A DNA stretch of 64,000 bases from Pseudorasbora parva (taxonomy: Eukaryota > Chordata > Actinopteri > Cypriniformes > Gobionidae): the NCBI RefSeq assembly GCF_024679245.1, contig NC_090187.1, positions 4,366,909 through 4,430,908 on the forward strand. Reading direction: 5' to 3'. The notes below the pieces were generated by a model. It was given only the letters and a program-made list of their open reading frames with translations, searched no databases and had not been told where the DNA came from. Both the position numbers and the translations under genes were made by a program. Each line of letters begins with the position of its first letter. Positions within the stretch are counted from its first letter, which is position 1. This document shows positions 54,502 to 64,000 of the stretch, piece after piece.

Positions 54502-55867
54502 CAGTGCCGTTTCTAGGCATAGGCAAACTAGGCGGTCGCCTAGGGCGCCAACAGCTGGGGGGCGCCAATGAGCCCCCACCCCAACAAGATTTTTTAGTTA
54601 TTTCATATATATTTTATTATTAATATTTCGTACTTTTGCTATTTCAAGGCATTATGATTAGTTGCGATTATTGGAGTGAAGTCGCCATGGTGATAGTGGC
54701 CCTGCTGTAATAAATGAGATCATAGAGGGCGGCAGGGAATGTCGTCATCCGTGGCGTTGTAACGCTTGTGTCCGAGTGAAAAATGCGGATAGCTCACTTA
54801 ATGTAACTGGAGTGGATGCAAACACGGAGGCGATTAACATCAAACAGATCGCACTTTATTCCCCGCTGAAGTCTCATCACAAACTCCCTTTCCGTCCACA
54901 GCATTACTTAATAAAACAAAATAACTGACTGTTAGTAACAGAAAACAGAAAATAATCCCCACACATGGGAGCTCAAGACTCAGTGCGCACATACACAAGA
55001 TGCAGAACTCGTTTTCAGGGAGCGCGCGCAGCTCTTAAAGGGGCCACACTATATTTCTACTCGGTACAGCGTGCTTTAGTTTCATCATCATGAAAAGGTC
55101 AAAGCCATCAGGGGCTCAGTATCGTAAAAAGAAAAAAAGAGGAAATATAAAAAAAAGAAAGCGAAATATACAGGTATGTTAGCCTACTTATTGGTTACTT
55201 GTTCTCTACTAAGCTGGTCGCTCTATCATAACATTGAGCAAAACATTACACTGAGTATTAGTACTGGACGGACCACACACCATGCTCATTTCAGGTGCAG
55301 AACATTATAGCAGTTCATTTGAATAATTTTTTTTTACATCAGAGATAGCTGTTTAGTGTAAATTGATCAAGTACAAGTAGGCTAATACTGTCATAACCAT
55401 GGGCCTCACTAGGCCCGTTTTTATGAATTTATGCCTCAGCCCCCCCTAAAAAAATATGTGATTAACCTTTAAAACATATGAAACTGGCGCAAGGCTTCGG
55501 CTACGGCTTCGTCCCGTCTTAGTCTTTGTGTCACTCACTGTGTTCTTCAATCCGCAGCGGCGCCGAGTGACATGGTTTTCAAGCTATTGTTATCTAATTT
55601 GTTGGCCTTCAGAACATCTTAAAATACACATATGTAGATCATTGAAATCAAAATGTTCTCGGGGGAGCATGCCCCTGAACCCCCCAACATCTGTGATCTC
55701 AGTGATAATAAACCTAGCTACATTATTCGATTAATGCATGTACAATATGCCCATGAAATAAGAAATTCATATTTACTTAATAAGTTGTAGTTAAAAAAAA
55801 AAAGGGGGGGGGGGGTTGCAACATATGAATCTCGCCTAGGGTGCCAGAAAGGCTAGAAACGGCCCTG
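54502..55867. mobile_element. Element D, hAT-like, inserted in C1
   Basis: A perfect 8-bp duplication TATGGAAT (54494-54501 and 55868-55875) surrounds inverted ends CAGTGCCGTTTCTAG and CTAGAAACGGCCCTG. The subterminal GGCGGTCGCCTAGGGCGCC is mirrored by CGCCTAGGGTGCC. It is 1366 bp with no transposase frame. The terminus resembles that of the element at 998-1750. Confidence 0.9.
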
Positions 55868-56047
55868 TATGGAATGCTAAATATCTGGAACTGTGAGCGA
55901 TCAAAAATCCTGCTGTGTGAAAAGTGTTCTGACTGAAAATTACATCGGCGATGACCGACAGCCAACGAGAGAGTGAGATACAGGAAAGCAAGAGGTTCAG
56001 GGAGGAGTCATAGACAGAATATCAGTATTTTAATAGATAGAAACAGA

Positions 56048-57716
56048 CAGTGGTGGAAGGAGTACTGAAAAAGCATACTCAAGTAGAAGTACTGTTAAGC
56101 CTAGTTCAGACTGCACGATTTTCAAACTCGTCGGGTCACTGCTCTATTCACACTGCATGACTATCTGGGGTATCATTCAGTCACTGCTGTGTTCACACTG
56201 CACGATGGATTGACGACAGAGGAGTTCACACTGCATGACTGAACAAGAGGAAGAATCGCCGACAGCTATCTCTCTCTCCGGTGTGCAAACTACGTTTCCC
56301 AAACACACGTGCGATGTGACAAGTAAACAACGCGAGACCACACGTGCGTCAGACCGGAGTTCTCGCGCGACACTTTGAATTGTTATTAAAAATGATAAAC
56401 TGCACAAAGTTTGCTTCAAATTGTATGTGCGCTGATTTGTGGAGAAAAAGAAAAAAGATTATGGCGGAAGAAATTGTTGGAGAGACAGAGGGAGCCAGGA
56501 TTGTGTTCTGCAAAGACAGTTTGATGTAAATAAATAATTATTTAATGTGCTGCTGTGGCTGGATGTGCAAATGTTTGGCCTTTGTTTCTGTTTGATAGAA
56601 TTGTAAATATATCTATTAAAATACTGAAATTCTGCTCTATAACTCCTCCCTGAACCTCCTGCTGCCCTGTATCTCACTCTCTCATATTGGCTGTCGTTGT
56701 AATTTTCAGTCAGAACGCAGTTCACACAGCAGGAGTTTGAATCGCCGACAGGTCCAGATATTTAGCATGCCAAATATCTCACCGGCGTCGGCGACTCGTC
56801 GGCGATTCTCTCTGATCGCGTCTTTGATCATTCATACCGCGTGATTGTCACTCGCGTGCACGAGCACCGATTTGCCTGTGATCTCGGGCATTTGTCGGCG
56901 ATTTCGCAAAACCTGTCGGCGACTCAAAATCGGGACAAAAATCGGGCAGTGTGAACTAGGCTTTACTTGTCAAAAAATGTAGTTCAAGTAGAGTAAAAGT
57001 ACCTGTCCTAAATACTACTCAAAGTAGGAGTAAAAAAGTAGCCGTTTCAAAACTGCTCAAGAGTAGTGAGTATTATGCTATGAATGTTATTCCACCTTGT
57101 ACCCTGCAATTAAAAATGTAGCTTACTCTTTTATAGATGATTCTCAGTGAGAACAAAAAAACCTGAGATCACCAACAGTATTTCAATATTTCTTTGACTA
57201 TTTATTTTTATTTAACTGCTAGCACAAAAAATACAGCTATGTAATATTTGAGAAAGCAACCACTAATCTGGTAAATTGTAACACTTCATTATGTAGAGGT
57301 TTTCTTGCGGTTAATTAAAAAAGGTTGTAAATTAACAATTCTACAGAAAAAATTCAAGAAGAGATTTTTTTTTTTTTCAAGACACATTCATACTGCTTTA
57401 ATTTCAATAGATGTTTTCTCTGTAAAACATAATACACTTAAGAAATCAGAATAGAGTAACTCACAATTTTCCCCACTGATTATTTTTTGCTAGCAATTAA
57501 AAAAACTGATTTAAATATAAATCTGATGTTTTATTAAAGTTATTTGCTACATGGACTAGAATTTTACATCGCCACGTGTGAACACATAAATATGCACTTC
57601 AATATGCTGACAGAAAAGTACACTGTTTTTAAACAATTTAAAAAAGTACAATTCCTGAGAAAAACTACTCGATTACAGTGACGAGAGTATTTGTAATTCG
57701 TTACTTTACACCACTG
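56048..57716. mobile_element. Element E, hAT-like, inserted in C1
   Basis: The ends are CAGTGGTGGAAGGAGTAC and, inverted, CAGTGGTGTAAAGTAAC. Flanking octamers GAAACAGA and CAAACAGA differ by one base, a decayed hAT duplication. Subterminal AAGTAGAAGTACT and AGTAAAAGTACC repeats are typical of Tol2-like hAT ends. The element is 1669 bp and carries copy C2; without it about 800 bp remain, non-coding. Confidence 0.85.
56098..56962 (-). mobile_element. Element C, inner copy C2, inserted in element E in inverse orientation
   Basis: TTA duplications flank it (56095-56097 and 56963-56965). The termini AGCCTAGTTC and GAACTAGGCT are exact inverses, followed by (C/G)ACTGC. It aligns along its whole 865 bp with the three pieces of C1 and is uninterrupted where D and E entered C1. 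It carries a 22-codon frame starting at 56461. Confidence 0.9.
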
Positions 57717-58240
57717 CAAACAGAAACAAAGCCCAAACATTTGTACGTCCAGCTCCAGTAGCAAGACATTACAAAATAATTTATTTACCTCAAACTCTCT
57801 TTGCAGAACACAATCATTGCTCCCTCTGTCTCTCCAACAATTTCCTCCACCATCCTCTTTTTTATTTTTTCCACAAATTAGCGCACAGACAATTTGGAGC
57901 AAACTTTGTGCAGTTTATAATTTATGATGCGAGAACTCTGGTCTGACGCATGTGTGGTCTCGTGTTGTTTACTTGTCACATCACACGTGTGTTTAATCGG
58001 GAAAGGTAGTTTGTGCAGCGTAGAGAGAGAGTTGTCTACGATTGTTCCTCCTGTAGAGTCATGCAGTGTGAAACCCTCTGTCGCCGATCCATCGTTCAGT
58101 GTGAACACAGCAGGGACTGAATGCTACTCCAGATAGTCATGCAGTGTGAAAAGAGCAGTGCCCCGACGAGTTTGAAAATCGTGTAGTCTGAACTAGGCTT
58201 TAGGCTGACCACAGTAAAACACCACTCTAAAATATGCAGT

Positions 58241-58342
58241 CCCCTTTCAGTCGGTCACGTACGTCGGACGTACTGACGAATTGGGACGTACGTCTCCAGT
58301 CCCGCCTTCAGGGAATGAGGGTTACTATACGTAACTGAGACG
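58241..58342. mobile_element. Element I, short palindromic insertion in element H
   Basis: It interrupts the element H sequence between ATATGCAGT and TTTATCACACTACAC. It contains the inverted CACGTACGTCGGACGTACTG motif and the GAATGAGGGTTACTATACGT motif. Both ends are approximate and a target duplication is not clear. Confidence 0.4.
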
Positions 58343-58615
58343 TTTTTATCACACTACACAATGCCACAGATGTCGCAAACTGGGGTTGGAGCAACAGAAA
58401 GTGAAACTGAAAATGGCTGCGCCATTGACCAAAAAAAAACCTGGTCTAAAGTCAATAGCAAAGTCATTTTCAGTACCTCAAAAAAGCAGCGCTCCAACAA
58501 TGCGCCTGAACACATCTTGTTTTTAGACCATGGGTGAACAGATGAGCTGAAACAGATATAACTGCATCGACTGAAACACGTTAAAACACGTTGTGCTGGG
58601 TGTATGATAGGGTCT

Positions 58616-59045
58616 ATGCACTTTTAAATGAATTTAATTTATAATAAGTGCATAATACAGTTTCAATTGTAATCAATTACATATGCTTTAGTATGTTAGT
58701 CAACACATTCAAATAAGTGTACTACTATTAGCCAAAGTGTAGCAACGCACCACAAAAGATTATTATAGTAATAATTTCTCTGACAGCTGCCATCATTTTA
58801 TTTACACTTTTAATAAATAATATAATTAAGTTATGACTGCAATCCCAGTGCATGATCTCTGTAGGATATTTTCTTTACAAAATATATTTAAAATGCCTTT
58901 TAATAAAAAATATTTTTTTAATTATTTGCTCTGTCTAAATGTTCTATAAATTGTTACCTCTCCCATTGAAGTTCATTAGTGTGGTGTCTGACGTCTGTTT
59001 GTAATGAGCATCTGTACAGGTCACTCTTAATTTCTTTGTGTAGAG

Positions 59046-59120
<75 letters not shown>

Positions 59121-60189
59121 CTATCCATCCTGAAGGTCTCTGCACTCATTTATATTCATAATTTCCACCATCTTAATTAGGTCTGATTTAGTATTTAGCC
59201 CAGAGGTGCTGTTGTTTGTGTTACACCATTTTACCGCTTGTTAAACGTTAATGGATTTTTTTTATTTTTTATATTATAATTCTTCTACATTTAATTTAAA
59301 CCTAATTAATATCATGCACACTCTCTGTGCAGAAATGATGTCACCAGGTGTTAATACTCCTGGATTTCTGCTGTTTGTTGACTTTATATCTGGGTGTTAT
59401 GAAATCATATGCCTTTCCTTCTAAACAGCCATCTGGAGACTTACGAGCCGTTATGACACTGACACAATGATTTCAAATCAACAGCTCAATTGGCACATCC
59501 TTTAAACGATGTGAATGTTGGTTTTGGAAAGATTCCCGTTCCTCACACATCCTTCACGAGCCTCCCAGCATCTTTCATCGCCTCCCGGGCTGAAACTACT
59601 GTTATTTACAAGCACTTTCTGTTGCTCCAACCCCCATGGCCCACTAATGAGCAGAGAGTGTAATTAGCCCTGATTCTCCCTCTTTGGGTGCCATTAGTGC
59701 ATGCTAATAGTGCCTGAATGCAATAGTAGATTATTCCATGTTATTAGACAGGAGGCATGGTCTATAGGCACACTATAAAATGTGAGGCTACTCGGCTCAT
59801 GTGTTGCTCCTGGAATGTGCTGTACTTATGTTTGATATGTTTCCTCAGCTACTAACTTGGACCTTAAATCAGGCAAGTCATTTCACTCGCCGGCAATCTT
59901 TGAAACGCCTCTCGGGCAGCAATTCCATTCAGGCAAGTACAGCTCCTATCTCTTTGGCTACGTTTTGACAGTTTTCGGGATTGACAACTGCATGTACTTA
60001 CATGTGTGAGTTAAGAAATGTCCTGTTCAAACTGGAACTTACAGTAGCTTCTCTAATAAATTCTGTATGAATGTGGAACGGAAGTCAAGCATGAATTCTC
60101 TTACCATAAACCAATGAGAACAATGATCTTAAAGTGCCCCTATTATGCTATTTTAAAGTTTCCTAATTTTGTTTTGAATAACAATGTTT
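58616..60189. other. Intergenic sequence with a GT microsatellite and a unique-looking block
   Basis: The AT-rich left part is unrecognised. A GT tract lies at 59046-59120. About 59440-59950 is repeat-free and has several TAATTA/CTAAT cores, so it may be conserved noncoding DNA. At 60131-60176 a common teleost repeat motif (GTGCCCCTATTATGCTATTT) precedes the LINE. Confidence 0.35.
59046..59120. repeat. (GT)n microsatellite
   Basis: A pure GT tract of about 75 bp. Confidence 0.98.
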
Positions 60190-60504
60190 TATTACAATAG
60201 CACCTTTCCATAGCTCAAGGTCACTTTACAGTGTTGGACAGTACATGTGCACACCCACATATACAATAGTAGCCTACAATGCACAGCCACATACAGAATA
60301 CAAGCACAGGGTCAAATAGATAAAAAAAAAGAAAAAAAGTTAAATAGATATGTCTTTAGCTGGGTCTTGCAGGTAGACAGAGATGATATATTACGCAATG
60401 GCATGGGAGAAGAATTCCACAATTTAGCAGCATTGACACTAAATGACCTACCACCACCAGTAGATATCCAGTAGTAGTAGCTGTCTAGTAGTAGCTGTCT
60501 GGTG

Positions 60505-61492
60505 GACATCTCGGCATGGATGAAAAAACATCACCTGCAGCTCAATCTAGCAAAGATTGAGCTGCTTGTTTTTCCTGCTAACCCCACCATACAACACGAT
60601 TTTACCATCCAGCTAGGTTCATCTCTGATTACTCCTTCGGGGTCGGTCAGAAATCTTGGAGTAATCTTTGATGACCAGCTGTCCTTCAAAGACCACATCT
60701 CAAAGACAGCTCGGTCATGCAGGTTTGCATTGCACAACATCAGGAAAATCAGACCGTTCCTTACGGAGCATGCAACACAGCTTCTTGTCCAAGCCTTGGT
60801 CATTTCTAGACTTGACTATTGCAATGCGCTTCCGGCTGGACTTCCATCTTGTGCAATCAAACCGCTGCAAATGATCCAGAACGCTGCAGCACGTCTTGTA
60901 TTCAATGAGCCCAAAAGGGCTCATGTCACACCTCTATTCATCTCTCTGCATTGGCTACCACTCGCTGCCCGGATCAAATTCAAAGCCCTGACTCTTGCTT
61001 ATGGATCTTCCACAAGCGCAGCACCCGCATACTTCGACTCACTCCTACGAGTCTACACACCCACCAGAAGCCTTCGCTCAGCTTATGAGCGAAGGCTTGT
61101 GGTACCATCACAGAGAGGCATGAAATCCCTCTCTCGAACTTTTTCTTTCATTGTTCCGGGTTGGTGGAACAATCTTCCGTCCTCCATACGCACAACAGAA
61201 TCACTTGCTTCATTCAAAAGACAGGTAAAAACTAATCTCTTCCATGAGCACTTGATCTTACATAAAAAAAAAAATATATATATATATATATTTCCCCCTC
61301 TATTTCTCCTTTCTTCTTTCCTTTTCTGGTCTTTACTACTCTGAGCAGTGTACAAATCTTAGTATTTAGGGCACTTTTTGTGTTTCGTTGCCTCTTCTTG
61401 GCGGATCGCTTCCTGTTCTCCTGAGTTGTAAGTCGCTTTGGATAAAAGAGTCTGCTAAATGCATAAATGTAAATGTAAATGTAAATGTAGAT
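60505..61492 (+). pseudogene. 5'-truncated L2-like LINE, inserted in the minus-strand LINE
   Basis: An open frame of about 253 codons begins DISAWMKKHHLQLNLAKIEL and includes LGVIFDDQLSFKDHI, SRLDYCNALPAGLPSCAIKP, QNAAARLVFNEPKRAHVTPL and LHWLPLAARIKFKALTLAY, ending VKTNLFHEHL. This is the C-terminal part of an L2-clade reverse transcriptase after the catalytic YADD, which is missing. The 3' end carries GTCGCTTTGGATAAAAGAGT, CTGCTAAATGCATAAATG and a TAAATG repeat tail. The long intact frame suggests a younger insertion than its host. Confidence 0.85.
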
Positions 61493-62867
61493 AGGCGAAA
61501 TGAGGAATAGACAAAAGACTAAGCTCAGATGATCTGAGGGACGGGCTAGGAAAGTAGTGGAGGTCGGAGAGACGTTAGAAATGTTGATGTTAGAAATAAT
61601 AGCTTAAAGTGAATACGTATTGCCACAGGTAGCCAGTGAAGATCATGCAGTAGAGGAGTTATGTGACCAGAGTGCCTGGTGGAGGTGAGAACTCTGGCTG
61701 CTGAGTTTTATCATGCTATATCCTTACAATATCATTGTATCCTTGCAATATTTTTTTTTAAATTTTTTTTAGGAAGACCAAGAAATAGAGCATTGCAATA
61801 ATCCAGGCTTGAAGTGATTAATGCATGAATTCATATTTCAGCATCAGCCTGAGTGAGAGAAGAGCGAAGACGTGCAATATTACGGAGATGGAAAAAAGAG
61901 TTTTCAGCAATAGAAGAAATATGAGAGGAAAAAGACAGAGATGAGTCAAATAACACACACCAAGATTATGGACAGATGAAGAAGGCTTAACATAAACCCC
62001 ATCAATTTCAAAGGATAGGTCCAGCCTTTTGCCTAGGTTACAGAGCCAATCATCAGTAATTCAGTTTTGCTATTATTTAGTTTAACGAAATTCAAGGACA
62101 TCCAGTGATTGATATCCCTGATACGTGCATTAAGTGAGATGATGGCTTATCAAAGCTGATGATGAGGTACATTTGAAAGTCATCAGCATAGCAATGAAAT
62201 TAAAGTTCATGCCTGCATATGATATTACCAAGTGGATATATGTAAATGATAAACAGAAGTGGACCAAGAACTGAGCCCTGAGGAACACCCTGTGAGAGCG
62301 AAGCAGTGGCAGATTAACATCTTTGTATGGTGATGTAATATTTTCTGTTTTCTAAGATGAGCCAGGAAAGAGCAGAACTAGGGATACCGATATCAGAAAG
62401 GTGAGAAATTTGCATTTTATGGCAGACTGTGTCAAATGTGGAGCTTAGATCCAGAAGAATCAAGATGTTTAGACAGAAGATCATCATTAGCCACATGAAG
62501 AAGTGCAGTTTCAGTTTCTTTAGAACATGCACAAATCCTGAGGTTCAAAAAGGCCATTAGCATTTAAGTATTGTGCAGCCACAACTTTTTCAAAGATTTT
62601 AATTAAGAATGGTTAATTTGAGATTGGCCTATAATTAATCATATTTAGATGGTCAAGGCCTGTTTTTTTTTTTTTGTTGTTTTGTTTTTAAGAATGGGGG
62701 TTACGGCAGCCAGCTTTAATTCAGCTGGAACAATAGCAGATGTTAAACTAGACTTTATCATGTGTGTTATGAAAGGTTCAACCTCACAAATACACATCTA
62801 GAGCAAAACCGCTGGAGTAGGGTAGAGCTGTGTAGAGTTAGACTTCACAATTAGATCACCTATTGCA

Positions 62868-62869
<2 letters not shown>

Positions 62870-62954
<85 letters not shown>
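62870..62954. repeat. (GA)n microsatellite
   Basis: A pure GA tract of about 85 bp inside the decayed minus-strand LINE. Confidence 0.98.
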
Positions 62955-62957
<3 letters not shown>

Positions 62958-63295
62958 TGGAGTAAGAGGAGTCAGCTGACATCAACACTCAGAAAAAAAG
63001 GTACAGTTCTGTCACTCGGGTGGTACCCTAAGGTACGAAAGTGAAAAGGTACATCTTAAGTGATTTACTTCAATTTCTGTGATTTTACTTTTAAAAAGTA
63101 ATGAGAGAAATTATTCACAAACCCCTCAATTCCAGAAATGACATGTTGTGGAGGATAAATGAGATTGTTGACTATAGCAAACAGGGATTTTGACCTACAC
63201 ATGGAATTATTAATAGTATAAGAGAAATATGAGGATCTTGAAGCATTGAGGGATGTACGGTAGTTAAGCAAGTGTTCCTTCATAGCCAACTGGTG

Positions 63296-63390
63296 GTGGT
63301 TGAGGAGATTCCCCCCTTCTATGTAAAGCGCTTTGAGTGCCTAGAAAAAGCGCTATATAAATGTAATGAATTAATTAATTAATTAATTAA
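63296..63390 (+). mobile_element. Short LINE/SINE-type 3' tail inserted in the minus-strand LINE
   Basis: It reads TGTAAAGCGCTTTGAGTGCC, then AAGCGCTATATAAATGTAAT and an ATTA repeat tail. This is the 3' terminus of a teleost non-LTR element. It separates the KTNCALV and AMKEHLL parts of the minus-strand LINE linker, so it was inserted there. Confidence 0.65.
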
Positions 63391-63650
63391 CGAGTGCACA
63401 ATTAGTTTTCCTGTACAATCTTTCCAAGCGACGCCACATAGCTTTCATCTCTCTGAGTTCCAGGGTGAAACACGTGCAGATGGAAACTGTCTAGTTTTAA
63501 TATAGGAGCATGTTTGTCAAGTATTTGTAAAATTGTATTATTATAGATGCTGCAGATTTCTGATGGACAGATAACAATATGACAAGGTAGAAGCGCTTAG
63601 TGAATTTAGAGAAAGCAGATGGATCCACAAAACAAGCTTTGTGATAAGTA

Positions 63651-64000
63651 AGCATTTTTTATTTATTTATTTTAATTTTATTTTTTACAGACGATAGATG
63701 CTGGATAACTAAAACTGAAATTCATGAGTTGACAGCTGATTAGCAGAAGTATTTTTCAAAAATGGTAATTTCAAAAATTCATAAAATGACTTTAAAGGAG
63801 TTAAAAACTTTCTTAACTTCATTAGGTTAGAAAGTATGAAAATGGCAGTCAAGAGTAAGTTTATTCAGGTATCCAGCCCCAGATGGTATCTGGCATATTT
63901 CACTATTTCCGTGTGTGATATGCTCCACAAAACGTCTGTGGGTGTGCCATTTAAAGCTGTGACTATGGTTCTTTTGTCCTCCTAATCGTGTGCTTTCTTG
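63651..64000. other. Right edge of the window, nothing recognised
   Basis: AT-rich sequence. The minus-strand LINE may extend further, but I can read no clear endonuclease motifs here. Confidence 0.4.

Larger units (their letters stand above)
54335..58199 (+). mobile_element. Element C, outer copy C1 (Harbinger-like), interrupted by D and E
   Basis: TTA flanks both sides (54332-54334 and 58200-58202). The left end reads TGCCGAGTTCACACTGCCCG and the right end GTCTGAACTAGGCT, roughly inverted. Its three pieces, 54335-54501, 55876-56047 and 57725-58199, align in order with the inverted copy C2. The net length is about 814 bp against 865 bp for C2. It keeps a short reading frame shared with C2 (minus strand near 57850). 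Confidence 0.88.
52200..58420. mobile_element. Element H, Tc1-like remnant, split by elements A, C1 and I
   Basis: With inserts removed, the sequence reads through ...GTTCACAAATCTGTCTAAGT, CTGTGTTAGTGAGAACTTCT, CCTTTGCCGA, CATCCACCTCACAGGTGTGG, GCACAGGTGTGCCTTAGGCT, CACTCTAAAATATGCAGT and CACAATGCCACAGATGTCGC. This is the order I recall for the left part of a fish Tc1-like transposon. Its continuity across three insertion sites is the main support. Both ends are uncertain and no transposase frame survives. Confidence 0.65.
51847..58615. mobile_element. Element F, copy 3, split by a nested transposon stack
   Basis: The left part (51847-52198) starts GGGCCCTATTTAAAAGTGCG and matches element F copy 1 up to ATTCTGATACAA. 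The right part (about 58430-58615) ends GTGTATGATAGGGTCTAT and matches the right end of copy 1, including GCGCCTGAACACA and GACCATGGGTGA. The 6.2 kb between is other elements. Because both halves are partial, their identity as one copy is an inference. Confidence 0.55.
60190..63650 (-). pseudogene. Decayed LINE (L2/Rex-type reverse transcriptase) on the minus strand
   Basis: Read from high to low coordinates, the minus strand gives, with stops and frameshifts: NTILQILDKHAP (about 63540-63510), MWRRLERLYRKTNCALV (63450-63395), MKEHLLNYRTSLNASRSSYF (63285-63225), ILILLDLSSTFDTV (about 62480-62430), [17 protein letters not shown] (62295-62240), CYADDFQMYL, GHITPLLHDLHWLPVAIRIH (about 61660-61600) and RSFSVNAAKLWNSSP (60450-60400). 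These are the linker, RT motifs including YADD, and C terminus in canonical order. The 3' tail near 60190 resembles LINE ends. The element is interrupted at 60505-61492 and about 63296-63390. Confidence 0.8.

Overview
The window looks like nuclear DNA of a cyprinid or closely related teleost fish. The reasons are split vertebrate genes with GT-AG introns, very dense microsatellites (AC/GT, AT, GA, CTAT, AAT) and dispersed repeats of teleost type (hAT-like, Harbinger-like, Tc1-like, L2-like LINE, DIRS-like). I see no prokaryotic operon, CRISPR array, rRNA or convincing tRNA.

Two host genes are supported, both on the minus strand. barx2 (BARX homeobox 2) has four coding exons, read from exon 1 at 17207-17393 through 7649-7916 and 2780-2864 to exon 4 at 1993-2313. 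Every junction is GT-AG and the phases join to 286 codons plus a stop. rbm7 (the RNA-recognition subunit of the nuclear exosome targeting complex) has five coding exons, 30043-30135, 26443-26605, 25384-25471, 22743-22836 and 22269-22619, which join to 262 codons plus a stop. The two genes are about 5 kb apart, head to tail.

From about 30.2 kb to the right edge I find no host coding sequence. This half is a gene desert of unique-looking DNA, some of which may be cis-regulatory, and a large amount of transposon debris. Many insertions can be ordered because target-site duplications and the pre-insertion sequence survive. The most striking part is 51.8-58.6 kb, a stack of at least nine insertions. 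Two Harbinger-like families (called A and C here) each carry a hAT-like element that itself carries a second copy of the same Harbinger-like family. Both outer copies sit in the same older Tc1-like element. Other structures are a Tc1-like element with 25-bp terminal inverted repeats, a transposase stub and a large acidic-repeat minisatellite (45.2-47.0 kb), a long-inverted-repeat element inside a palindromic element (42.7-44.3 kb), a DIRS-like remnant beside a shrunken LTR element (48.2-50.75 kb), and a decayed minus-strand LINE broken by a plus-strand LINE and a short tail (60.2-63.65 kb).

Element family names rest on recalled features (termini, duplication length, protein motifs), not on a database search. 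The letters A-K are labels used only in this annotation. I did not find a new defence, toxin or metabolic system. The unusual content is the recoverable insertion history.
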